NCBI RefSeq assembly: GCF_024746815.1
Contig: NZ_CP080529.1
Coordinates: 62,001 to 126,000 of the forward strand
From: Mesorhizobium sp. AR07
Lineage (GTDB): Bacteria > Pseudomonadota > Alphaproteobacteria > Rhizobiales > Rhizobiaceae
Length of the DNA: 64,000 bases
Direction: 5' to 3'
This document shows, piece after piece, positions 17,672-26,057 of the stretch. Every line of letters begins with the position of its first letter. Within the stretch, counting starts at the first letter, position 1. The position numbers and the translations under genes are program-made. Under the pieces are notes generated by a model. The model did no database searches and had not been told where the DNA came from. It was given only the letters and a program-made list of their open reading frames with translations.

Positions 17672-20461
17672 ATGGCTGGTCAGATTGAATTTACGTTAGA
17701 CGGGAAGTCCGTCACAGCGGCTGACGGCGAGACCATCTGGCAGGTCGCCAAGCGCGAAGGTACAGCCATTCCAAACCTGTGCCACGTTGATCTTCCGGGC
17801 TACCGTGCCGACGGCAACTGCCGGGCCTGCATGGTCGATATCGAGGGCGAACGGGTCCTGGCGGCGTCTTGCATCCGCAAGCCGACGACCGGGATGGTGG
17901 TCAATACCGCCACCGAGCGCGCCGAAAAGTCGCGCGCGATGGTGTTCGAATTGCTCGCCAGCAACATGCGGCCAGCAAGTGACGGCCCGGACAACCAGTC
18001 AAAGTTCTGGCAGTGGGCCAGTTCAATGGGCATCTCCGGAAGCGACCGTTTCGACTCCAAGTTCCACGAAGGCGAGGCTGCCGGGTTTGACATCTCCAAC
18101 CCTGCGATCGCTGTCAACCTGGATGCATGTATCGCCTGCGGGGCCTGTGTCCGGGCCTGCCGGGAGGTTCAGGTCAACGACGTCATCGGTATGGCCGATC
18201 GTGGTGGGCATACTGTCCCTGTTTTCGATATGCACGATCCCATGGGCCTGTCGACCTGCGTGACTTGCGGCGAATGCGTGCAAGCCTGTCCGACGGGGGC
18301 GCTTTACGAAAAAACACTGATGGACAAGTCGGCCAAGACCCGCGTTGTCCAGGACTTTGACAAGGTCGTCGATACTCTATGCCCCTTCTGTGGCGTCGGC
18401 TGCCAGACAAGCGTGGCCGTGAAGGATAACCGCATTGTCCAGGTCGATGGCCGCAACGGCCCGGCGAACGAGAACCGTCTTTGCGTGAAAGGGCGCTTCG
18501 GCTTCGACTATGCGATGTCCCCGGATCGCCTGACCAAGCCCCTTATCCGTCGCGACGACGCCCCGAAATTCGGTGAAGCCGATTTGCGCAACGTCGATCC
18601 GTTGACCGTATTCCGCGAGGCCACCTGGGAAGAGGCGATGGAACGTGCGGCCGCAGGTTTCAAGAAAATCCTCAAGGATCATGGCGGCCCGGCGCTCGCC
18701 GGCTTCGGCTCTGCCAAGGGATCGAACGAAGAAGCCTATTTGTTTCAGAAGTTCGTCCGACAGGGCTTCGGCACCAACAATGTCGATCACTGTACCCGGC
18801 TTTGCCACGCCTCATCCGTCGCCGCCTTGATGGAAGGCGTCGGCTCCGGCGCCGTGTCGGCGCCGTTCATGGATGCCATGAAGGCCGAATGCGCCATCAT
18901 CATCGGCGCGCGTCCGACGACCAACCATCCCGTCGCCGCGACGTATTTCAAGCAGGCGGTAAAGCGCGGCCTGAAATTGATTATTATGGATCCGCGTGGC
19001 CAGGACCTGATGCGCTATGCCACGCATTCTCTGCGCTTCAAGCCCGGCAGCGATGTCGCCATGCTCAATTCGCTGATCCACACCATCATCGAGGAGAAGC
19101 TTTACGACGAGCAGTACATCCAGGCCAATGTGACCGGCTTCGAGGCGCTGAAGGCCAAGGTCAAGGATTTTTCGCCCGAGGCCATGGCTGAGGTCTGCGG
19201 CATCGAAGCCAGTATTTTGCGCGATGTTGCGCGGATGTATGCGCGATCCGAGCGTTCGATGATTTTCTGGGGCATGGGCATTTCTCAACATACCCACGGA
19301 ACCGACAATTCGCGCTGCCTGATCGCCCTCGCGCTGATCACCGGACATATCGGCCGCCCCGGCACAGGTCTCCACCCGTTGCGTGGTCAAAACAATGTGC
19401 AGGGCGCTTCGGACGCGGGCCTGATCCCGATGTACTATCCCGACTACAAATCGGTCGAGAACATCGACATTCGCGCCCAGTACGAGAATTTTTGGGGTCA
19501 GACGCTCGATCCAAAGCGCGGGCTGACGGTGGTCGAGATTATCGATGCCATCCACGACGACGAAATCAAGGGAATGTACATCATGGGTGAAAACCCGGCG
19601 ATGTCCGACCCCGATCAAACCCATGCCCGCGCGGCACTTGCCAAGCTCGATCATCTGGTCGTGCAAGACATTTTCCTGACAGAGACGGCCTGGCACGCCG
19701 ATGTCGTGCTGCCGGCGTCCGCGCATGCCGAAAAGTTCGGGACCTACACCAACACCAACCGCCAGGTGCAGATGGGTCGCCCCGCGCTCGAGCTTCCGGG
19801 CGACGCGCGGCAGGATCTCGACCTGATCATTGACCTCGCCAACCGCATGGGTCTCGGCTGGGAGTACAAAGATGTCTCCGACGTCTACACCGAAATGGCG
19901 CAGGTCATGCCGTCCCTGAAACACATTTCATGGGAACGGGTCGAGCGCGAAGGATCGGTTATTTATCCGGCAGACGGCGTAGATGTGCCTGGCAATGAAG
20001 TAATCTTCTCGTCGGGCTTCCCCACCACCGATGGGCGGGGCCGCATCGTGCCGACCGACCTGCTCCCGCCCGACGAGGTTCCGGATGAGGACTATCCGCT
20101 GGTGCTGACGACCGGTCGCATGCTGGAACATTGGCACACCGGCGCCATGACCCGGCGCGCAGGAGTGCTCGATGCAATCGAGCCGCAAGGCATCGCAGCG
20201 ATGAACCCTTACGAAATCAAACGGCGCGATCTGTCGGTGGGTGAGGTCATCCAGGTTGAAACGAGACGTGGAACGATCGATGCGATCTTGCGGGCAGATC
20301 GCGAGGTCGCCGACGGGATGATCTTCATACCGTTCTGTTTCAACGAAAGCCCGGCAAACAAGTTGACCAACCCGATGCTTGATCCATACGGCAAAATACC
20401 GGAGTTCAAATATTGTGCCGCCCGTGTCGCGCAAAAGGCTCATGCAGAGGCGGCGGAATAG
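17672..20461 (+). CDS. NAD-dependent formate dehydrogenase alpha (catalytic) subunit
   Basis: A 929-aa bis-MGD oxidoreductase that oxidises formate to CO2. The N-terminal plant-type 2Fe-2S domain (Cys37, 50, 53, 67) and a histidine/cysteine segment are followed by two 4Fe-4S ferredoxin motifs (CIACGACVRACRE, CVTCGECVQACPTG), the molybdopterin domain 4Fe-4S (CPFCGVGC...C271) and the active-site segment HCTRLC378HAS. Cys378 is the expected metal ligand, so this is a Cys, not selenocysteine, enzyme. No Tat signal is present, fitting a cytoplasmic soluble enzyme. Mo versus W cannot be read from the sequence, although FDH1-type relatives can use tungsten. No small delta (FdsD) gene follows. Confidence 0.94.
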   Translation: MAGQIEFTLDGKSVTAADGETIWQVAKREGTAIPNLCHVDLPGYRADGNCRACMVDIEGERVLAASCIRKPTTGMVVNTATERAEKSRAMVFELLASNMRPASDGPDNQSKFWQWASSMGISGSDRFDSKFHEGEAAGFDISNPAIAVNLDACIACGACVRACREVQVNDVIGMADRGGHTVPVFDMHDPMGLSTCVTCGECVQACPTGALYEKTLMDKSAKTRVVQDFDKVVDTLCPFCGVGCQTSVAVKDNRIVQVDGRNGPANENRLCVKGRFGFDYAMSPDRLTKPLIRRDDAPKFGEADLRNVDPLTVFREATWEEAMERAAAGFKKILKDHGGPALAGFGSAKGSNEEAYLFQKFVRQGFGTNNVDHCTRLCHASSVAALMEGVGSGAVSAPFMDAMKAECAIIIGARPTTNHPVAATYFKQAVKRGLKLIIMDPRGQDLMRYATHSLRFKPGSDVAMLNSLIHTIIEEKLYDEQYIQANVTGFEALKAKVKDFSPEAMAEVCGIEASILRDVARMYARSERSMIFWGMGISQHTHGTDNSRCLIALALITGHIGRPGTGLHPLRGQNNVQGASDAGLIPMYYPDYKSVENIDIRAQYENFWGQTLDPKRGLTVVEIIDAIHDDEIKGMYIMGENPAMSDPDQTHARAALAKLDHLVVQDIFLTETAWHADVVLPASAHAEKFGTYTNTNRQVQMGRPALELPGDARQDLDLIIDLANRMGLGWEYKDVSDVYTEMAQVMPSLKHISWERVEREGSVIYPADGVDVPGNEVIFSSGFPTTDGRGRIVPTDLLPPDEVPDEDYPLVLTTGRMLEHWHTGAMTRRAGVLDAIEPQGIAAMNPYEIKRRDLSVGEVIQVETRRGTIDAILRADREVADGMIFIPFCFNESPANKLTNPMLDPYGKIPEFKYCAARVAQKAHAEAAE

Positions 20462-20539
20462 TCGACCTCAGCATTGGTTCGCCAGGATGGGTTGCCGGTA
20501 TCCGCCGTCGAAGCGCACAAGTTAGGGAATGCAGGGATG

Positions 20540-20569
20540 CGCCCTGTCCGCTCCCGGTCGCTCAGGGCG
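20540..20569. terminator. Hairpin between convergent genes
   Basis: Arms CGCCCTG (20540-20546) and CAGGGCG (20563-20569) lie between the convergent formate dehydrogenase and oxyanion-binding genes. No T-run follows, so it is only a weak bidirectional terminator candidate. Confidence 0.3.
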
Positions 20570-20639
20570 GCTGAGATCACCCAGTTCAATGCTATGGCCG
20601 GTTTCTGATTTCCCGGGGAACTGGCGCGACTTTGCTGCC

Positions 20640-21407
20640 TCAAATTTCCTTCGAAAGCGCGACCGGCTGAAAGCCGAAATCCTGCAGCAGCTTCTGTCCG
20701 GCCGCCGAGAGGATAAACAATGCGAAGGACATACCAGCCAACGAGCAGTCCTGAAGTGCGACCAGGGTATATTCTGGCACGACGTTCAGATTGGCCGGAA
20801 TCTTCATCGTTTTGACCCCTTGCACCTCGTCCGCTAGCCTCTTCAAGCTCGTGCGATAGCCGAGAAACACATGGGCGGAGCCCGTCGCTAGCGCCGCGGC
20901 GATCGGGTCATAACGCCCCGGCGGATTTGCCGTTTGGGAACTGCCGATCAACTGCTGTGCCTTCGCGTCCAGAATAGCGAAGGTGCCGGGCCGGAGTTTT
21001 TCAGCGCGCCGGAAAATTGCCCAGGCATAGTCGCCCAAGGGATCCTTGAACGGCGTCGAGGTTGCAATGCCGATCGCAGGATCGAGCAGCCTGTCAATGA
21101 AATTCGCCGTCGTGAAGCCTGCATCGCGGCGCACCGCGGCAGCTATGATGTTGCGGGCAAATACCACCGGTGGCTGCGCGAGACCTAAGGCGGCGAGACG
21201 GGCTGGATGAGCGAAGTTGGCGCAAAGGAAGAGATCAGGCCGCTCACCTTCCTCAATGCGCTCCCTTAGCAGGCCGGCCGGACCATGTCGCGTTTCTACA
21301 CTGACCCCGCTCAATTTCGAAAAAGCGGAAACCAACGATGGGAGGACATACCTCAGGCTTCTCGCCGCATATATAAGTATCGTTGGTTGAGGCGGAGGGG
21401 GTTTCAT
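20640..21407 (-). CDS. ModA-like metal-oxyanion ABC substrate-binding protein
   Basis: A 255-aa periplasmic-binding-protein fold of the molybdate/tungstate type (LIYAARSLRYVLPSLVSAFSK, GPAGLLRERIEEGERPDLFLCAN, DPLGDYAW, GSAHVFLGYRTS). There is no clear Sec signal at the chosen ATG (MKPPPPQP), unlike exported ModA, so it may be cytoplasmic or start further upstream at a TTG. No permease or ATPase gene adjoins it. It follows two MoeA-family genes by 41 bp in the same direction, which suggests a chaperone or metal-selectivity role rather than, or as well as, uptake (inference). Confidence 0.72.
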   Translation of the reverse strand: MKPPPPQPTILIYAARSLRYVLPSLVSAFSKLSGVSVETRHGPAGLLRERIEEGERPDLFLCANFAHPARLAALGLAQPPVVFARNIIAAAVRRDAGFTTANFIDRLLDPAIGIATSTPFKDPLGDYAWAIFRRAEKLRPGTFAILDAKAQQLIGSSQTANPPGRYDPIAAALATGSAHVFLGYRTSLKRLADEVQGVKTMKIPANLNVVPEYTLVALQDCSLAGMSFALFILSAAGQKLLQDFGFQPVALSKEI

Positions 21408-21448
21408 CGACGTATGCAATCCATGGCATTTTCTGGCCGCTGATTGAT

Positions 21449-23407
21449 TCACGCTGGTCGGAAACCCGCTTCTTCCATCGCAATACGGCTTGCGGGCGAC
21501 TTCAGCGCGGCCAGGAATGCCTGGACCGCCGGCCGCGACTTGCGCATCGCGACCAGCGCGAAATCGTAGTGCTCCTCGGTCAGCGCAATAAAGCCGAGGC
21601 CGGTGGCGCGAGCGACGGGCGCAATCGTGACACCCCAATCGGCGCGCTTTTGCACCACAGCCGCTGCGACGGCATTGTGCGAGCGGGGCTGGTTCCAGTA
21701 GCCGTCCGGTCGCGCCTGGCCGAGCAATCCGTCGATGAGAATGCGGGTTCCAGCACCCTGATTGCGGTTGACCATCATGCAGGTCGGATCGGCAAGGGCT
21801 GCAGCAAGCGCGTCTTCGGCAGACTTGCCCTCGAAGCGCGTATCGCCCGCCCGATAGACGATTCCCTGCATGCGCCGCCAGCCGGGCACGAGTTCCAACC
21901 CCTCGCTTAGGAACGGTGTGTTGTAGGTTTGGGTCCTGTCGTCGAAGAGGTGGATCGGCGCCAGATCGCATTCGCCACGCCGGGCGGCCGCCAGCCCGCC
22001 AAGGCTGCCAACGGCAAGCGATCGGGTAGACAGGCCAGCGCGCGCGAGCGGCGCCAGCACCAGATCGAGTCCGGTACAATGACTGCCGATGATGACGAGA
22101 TCCGGCACCCTCACATGCGGCGTAAACAGCGTTACCTCGACCAGCGCACCGGCCGGCATATGGTCGGCAAGCGCATCGATGCGCATGAACCCGTCAGCCT
22201 GCGCAAACGAGGTGACCGCGCCGGAGCCCTTGCCGGTCGGATAGGCGATCAGCCCGTTCTCACCTTCGATCAAAGACACCATGACAAATTCGGTGCGGCC
22301 AAGTTCTGAACCGATGCGCAGCGGAATTGTTGCCTCCACCTGCATCTCGGCCCTCGGCGGCAGACCAGCCATGCGGCGCAGCACCGGCACGATCATGTCA
22401 TGGAAGGTGAACATCGCCGAAGTCGGGAAGCCCGGCAGGATGACGACGGGCTTGCCGTCGCATACAGCAAGGCACAGCGGCTTGCCCGGCTTCAGCGCCA
22501 CACCATGTGCAATGATGCCCGGTTTGCCGAGGCGGGAGATGATGCGGTGGCTGACGTCGCCAGCGCCTTTCGAAGACCCGCCGGACAGGATCAGCATATC
22601 GGAAGCCTTAAGTGCCTCGCGCATGGCGCTTTCGAGCAGAGCTTCGTCATCCACAATAGCGCCGAAAAACACCGCCTCCCCGCCATTTTCCGCGATTGCC
22701 GCGCTGACCACCGAGCCGTTGGCGTCGTAGACTGCAGCGGGGCGCAAGGGTTCGCCTGGCTGGACGAGCTCGTCCCCGGTCGACAGCACTGCAACGAGAG
22801 GCTTGCGTGCAACAGCGACACGCGCAATCCCACAGGTGGCCAACATGCCGATTTCCCGCGAGCCAATCTGCGTTCCCGCGCGGAGCAAAACCTCGCCGCG
22901 GGCAATATCGGATCCGGCATAGGATACGAATTGGCCAGGCGAGGCGCTGCGCCGGATCTCGATGGCGTCATCTTCCGCAGGTTGGGTATGTTCCACCATG
23001 GCGACTGCATCAGCGCCGCGCGGAAGCGGCCCACCGGTCGCGATTGCAGTTGCGGTGCCGACCCGCACGGTTTCACTCGGCGCAACGCCGCAAGCGATGA
23101 TTTCTTCATTAAGCGAGAGGCGCACGAAGGCTCCTTCCGATGCAGATGTGATATCCGCGGATCGCACGGCAAAGCCATCGACATTCGAACGGTCGAAAGG
23201 CGGCGCATCGACCGGCGCAACGATATCGCGGGCCAGCGCCAAGCCGAGCGTATCGGCCAGCGGTCGCTCTTCCTGGAGTACGTCGCGTGGAAAGAGCGCC
23301 GCCTCAAAGCGGGCCATCGCTTCCTCGCGTGATAGGATGGTCAGGAACTGGTCTTGGGCAACCCCTTGCCGTCGACGGGAAGCTGCTGGCTGAGAAGATT
23401 TAATCAT
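21449..23407 (-). CDS. MoeA fused to a periplasmic-binding-protein-like domain
   Basis: A 652-aa fusion. Residues about 25-430 are a complete MoeA (SNVDGFAVRS, PLPRGADAVAMVEHT, STGDELV, LSGGSSKGAGDVS, GFPTSAM). Residues about 440-652 are a PBP-like domain (VIIGSHCTGLDLVLAPLAR, VNRNQGAGTRILIDGLL, ADWGVTIAPVARATGLGFI) of the kind annotated as LysR-substrate-binding-like or PF12727. The second half may sense or present molybdate, tungstate or a cofactor form. It lies 15 bp downstream of another MoeA-like gene and 41 bp upstream of a free binding protein. Export is not predicted. Confidence 0.88.
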   Translation of the reverse strand: MIKSSQPAASRRRQGVAQDQFLTILSREEAMARFEAALFPRDVLQEERPLADTLGLALARDIVAPVDAPPFDRSNVDGFAVRSADITSASEGAFVRLSLNEEIIACGVAPSETVRVGTATAIATGGPLPRGADAVAMVEHTQPAEDDAIEIRRSASPGQFVSYAGSDIARGEVLLRAGTQIGSREIGMLATCGIARVAVARKPLVAVLSTGDELVQPGEPLRPAAVYDANGSVVSAAIAENGGEAVFFGAIVDDEALLESAMREALKASDMLILSGGSSKGAGDVSHRIISRLGKPGIIAHGVALKPGKPLCLAVCDGKPVVILPGFPTSAMFTFHDMIVPVLRRMAGLPPRAEMQVEATIPLRIGSELGRTEFVMVSLIEGENGLIAYPTGKGSGAVTSFAQADGFMRIDALADHMPAGALVEVTLFTPHVRVPDLVIIGSHCTGLDLVLAPLARAGLSTRSLAVGSLGGLAAARRGECDLAPIHLFDDRTQTYNTPFLSEGLELVPGWRRMQGIVYRAGDTRFEGKSAEDALAAALADPTCMMVNRNQGAGTRILIDGLLGQARPDGYWNQPRSHNAVAAAVVQKRADWGVTIAPVARATGLGFIALTEEHYDFALVAMRKSRPAVQAFLAALKSPASRIAMEEAGFRPA

Positions 23408-23422
23408 ATCAGCGTCCTTATT

Positions 23423-24547
23423 TCAGGTCACACGCAGTGGAAGGGCTTCAACGGTCACGCCTGCGGCATATCCCTCACTGTCGCCGGCAACGACAAGCCA
23501 TGCATCGGCCATGCGAAGATGATCCAGCGACAGATCGCCAACGCCGAGCGGGAGCCATGCGGATTTCTCCTGTCTGAGCAGCGCGATCTCGGCAATGCCG
23601 ACTACGGAGGAAATCTTACGTGCCAATGGCAGGATAGTGCCGAACCTGCCCGTGCGGCCGGTCAGACGGTCAAGTACTGGCTGCAACAATGCGTGATAGA
23701 CCGCAAAAGCCTGACCCGGCGCGCCGGGCAGCGCCATCACCGGAATGGCGCCCAGTTTGCCGATCGCCGCGGTACGGCCGGGCCGAAGTGCTATGCCGTG
23801 CGCAATCAATGCACCGCGCATCTTCAGCGCCTCAGCGGTGGCGTCGGAGCGACCGAAGCCGGTGCCGCCGACGGTAACAATCAGGTCGCAAGGGGGAGCA
23901 TCCAGCGCATCGGTGATCGATCGTGCATCGCGCGCGACAGTTTCAACCGAGACGCGCGCTCCGGCCGCCCGCAACAATTCGGCGATGAACTCCACCGTCA
24001 GCAAATTGCCATCGATTGCCGCCACATCGATCAGGTGGACATTCGGCGAACGAACCACAACCATTTGAAGTCCCGCGGCGCGAGCGGCCAGAAGATCGGT
24101 CGCGGACAGGGAACGGCCAGTGATCGTGGCGGGTCGGCCAGCGGCAATGTCCTCGCCGGAACGGCGGGTGCCCTCGCCGGGAATTGTATCTGCGAAGGCT
24201 TGTGCGATTGTGCCCCCGCACGCGACTAGATTGGCTTCCAGAACGCAGTCACAGCCATCGGGAAGCGCATCGCCGGCTTCGACCCACACCGGAGCGGTCA
24301 TCAAAGGAACTGGCGAATAAGACGATGCGCCGGCAAGATCGAGCGAACGCAGCGCCCAGCCGTCGATCACGGCCCGGTTGCTCTTAGGCAGCGGGTTTGC
24401 AAGCGCTGGCATTTCAGCCGCAATACGATCCCGAGCCTGCGCAAGCGGTACGGATGTGAGGGCGGCCGGAGCCAAGCCGTCGAGCAATTCGGCGAGCGCC
24501 GATTCGAGGCTGGTCAGCGTGCCGTTCGACGGCTGCGTTATGCTCAT
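23423..24547 (-). CDS. Divergent MoeA-family molybdopterin-binding protein
   Basis: About 374 aa from ATG 24547 (MSITQPSNG); a longer frame starts at 24589. It keeps MoeA landmarks in altered form: NRAVIDGWALRS, VWVEAGDALPDGCDCVLE, RRSGEDIAAG and VTVGGTGFGRSD, where canonical MoeA has SGGVS. The altered MPT-binding motif suggests changed substrate or a partner role with the downstream MoeA-PBP fusion. First gene of a three-gene leftward operon. Assignment to the family is firm; exact activity is not. Confidence 0.82.
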   Translation of the reverse strand: MSITQPSNGTLTSLESALAELLDGLAPAALTSVPLAQARDRIAAEMPALANPLPKSNRAVIDGWALRSLDLAGASSYSPVPLMTAPVWVEAGDALPDGCDCVLEANLVACGGTIAQAFADTIPGEGTRRSGEDIAAGRPATITGRSLSATDLLAARAAGLQMVVVRSPNVHLIDVAAIDGNLLTVEFIAELLRAAGARVSVETVARDARSITDALDAPPCDLIVTVGGTGFGRSDATAEALKMRGALIAHGIALRPGRTAAIGKLGAIPVMALPGAPGQAFAVYHALLQPVLDRLTGRTGRFGTILPLARKISSVVGIAEIALLRQEKSAWLPLGVGDLSLDHLRMADAWLVVAGDSEGYAAGVTVEALPLRVT

Positions 24548-24654
24548 GCCCAATGATGGGCCAGCTAGGATACGGATTGCAACTGGCATTGACGGGCGGA
24601 GCCGTCCTTCCGCCTCGATGCAGGGATTCGGCCAGCGACCGGCTAGAACGGGTC

Positions 24655-24785
24655 GCGGCTGACGTTTGGAAAGAACAATTGCTGTCCACCGACCTGATAA
24701 TCGGCGAACGGTTTCTGCCTTTCCGCGCAGAAACCAGATAGTCGATGAAGCTCTGGCCGAGGTCGGCCTTCACTATCGCAAACCG
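24655..24785 (-). pseudogene. Remnant of the 3' end of a tungstate-binding protein gene (tupA-like)
   Basis: Read leftward, one frame gives VKADLGQSFIDYLVSA and, after a frameshift in the GCGCGGAAAGGCAG stretch, a second frame gives ADYQVGGQQLFFPNVS. Joined, these match the C-terminal end of TupA-type tungstate ABC binding proteins, whose typical ending is GQxFIDWL...GxQLFFPNA. The upstream part of the gene is missing: a stop and unrelated sequence lie beyond 24790. It sits just upstream of the MoeA/PBP operon, which suggests the cluster once included tungstate uptake. Confidence 0.5.
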
Positions 24786-24982
24786 GAGTCAGGCCCTGGA
24801 TGCGAACCGGCGATTGACCTCGCACGCGGGCTGCAAAGCCCGCTCTGCGAGTGGCACAACCGCAATCTCCCGTGCGGTCGCTGGTGATGTCCGCTTTAAG
24901 GTAGTGGCACAGCGAACTCTAATGACCGAGATCTGGGCGCAAATTGTTCACCGCTCCACTCGTGAAGTGGAGCCGCTCTTGA

Positions 24983-25615
24983 TCAAACCTCAGTTGCCTC
25001 GGCAAGTTCGAGAGCATCTTCTATATCGACTCCCAGATAGCGGACCGTGTTCTCGATCTTGGTATGGCCGAGCAAAATCTGGATGGCTCGCAGATTTCCC
25101 GTCGCTTTGTAGATAATCGACGCCTTGGTGCGACGCAGGGAATGAGTGCCGTATTCCTGGGGTCGAAGCCCGATCGCCTCGACCCATTCGTCGACGAGGC
25201 GGGCATACTGCCTTGTGCTCATGTGAGCCCTTGGATCGATCCTGCTCGGAAATGCGTAATCATCCACTGTCCCGCCGCGTCGTTCCAGCCATGCGAGAAG
25301 ACTGGAGCGTGCGTCGATCATCAACTCGAACTGAACAGGTCGGCCGGTCTTCTGTTGGATGACCATCGCGCGAGTTCGGATTTCCGGCCCTACAACAAGG
25401 TTGCCGATTTTGATCTTGACGAGATCGCAGCCGCGCAACTTGCTGTCGATCGCCAGATCGAAGAGCGCTCTGTCTCGCTGACGCCGTTCCCGATCGAGAA
25501 AGAAGCGTATCGCCCATACCTGTCGAGGTTTCAGAGGGCGTTTCGTTCCAACCTTCTTGCCTGCATTCCATGCACGGCGCTCGGGGGCCGTGAGGTCGTA
25601 GCACGAGTGTCCCAT
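24983..25615 (-). CDS. Short tyrosine recombinase/integrase
   Basis: About 210 aa from ATG 25615 (MGHSCYDLTA), lacking the N-terminal core-binding domain of full phage integrases. All catalytic residues are visible: Arg61 (SKLRGCDL), Lys89 region, His158 and Arg161 (THSLRR), His184 (LLGHTK) and nucleophile Tyr193 (TVRYLGV). Short stand-alone catalytic domains of this kind include inversion-type recombinases. It flanks the AAA/RloB pair and may be a relic of the element that brought it. It is not beside a tRNA in this window. Confidence 0.85.
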   Translation of the reverse strand: MGHSCYDLTAPERRAWNAGKKVGTKRPLKPRQVWAIRFFLDRERRQRDRALFDLAIDSKLRGCDLVKIKIGNLVVGPEIRTRAMVIQQKTGRPVQFELMIDARSSLLAWLERRGGTVDDYAFPSRIDPRAHMSTRQYARLVDEWVEAIGLRPQEYGTHSLRRTKASIIYKATGNLRAIQILLGHTKIENTVRYLGVDIEDALELAEATEV

Positions 25616-26057
25616 TTCGTTTCTCCTTCGGCCATGATTGGCCACCGGAGAAACGCCGGTAGACGGTTGAAGGGGGCCGTTAGCAGTCAGCCAGCTTTTG
25701 AGGTCGCAGCCCGGCAAAGCAGACGTTGAGAGTGGTTCAGCAAGTACGACAGAAGATGGCGGCTAGCGGCTCGGCCGATTTCAAGCAGCACTCCCGCTAG
25801 CTGTCGTTCGCTTACCTGGTAGAGGCCCGGACGCCGCGGGAGCGCAGGGTGATTACCAGACGCAATATGGTCCTGCGCAGGGCTCTGGAAGCCCGAGAGT
25901 CGTCGCCCTGATAAGTCGGCACAAGAGAACTTGCCTGGAATATCGTAAGGTCATTATCTTTGGGAAATTTCAGTCACACTCCATATTTCTCAACGTCAAA
26001 GCGCATGTTTGACGATTTCTCGTTAAAATGCTATTTTGGAAATGAAGGGAGTGCGAC
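25616..26057. other. Divergent intergenic region before the AAA/RloB pair
   Basis: About 440 bp between a leftward recombinase and the rightward ATPase gene. The last 100 bp (25960-26057) are locally AT-rich (TTTCTCGTTAAAATGCTATTTTGG), unlike the surroundings, and probably hold the promoter of the pair. AGGGAG is present before the ATG. I see no gene remnant. Confidence 0.45.

Noticed and set aside
16201..20443. Long minus-strand frames opposite the formate dehydrogenase genes (up to 483 codons)
   Set aside because: They are antisense shadows of high-GC genes. The sense frames carry complete cofactor motifs; the antisense ones have no domain and a His/Arg-rich composition.
22400..23332. 310-codon plus-strand frame opposite the MoeA-PBP fusion
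   Set aside because: Shadow of a well-conserved minus-strand gene; no motif of its own.
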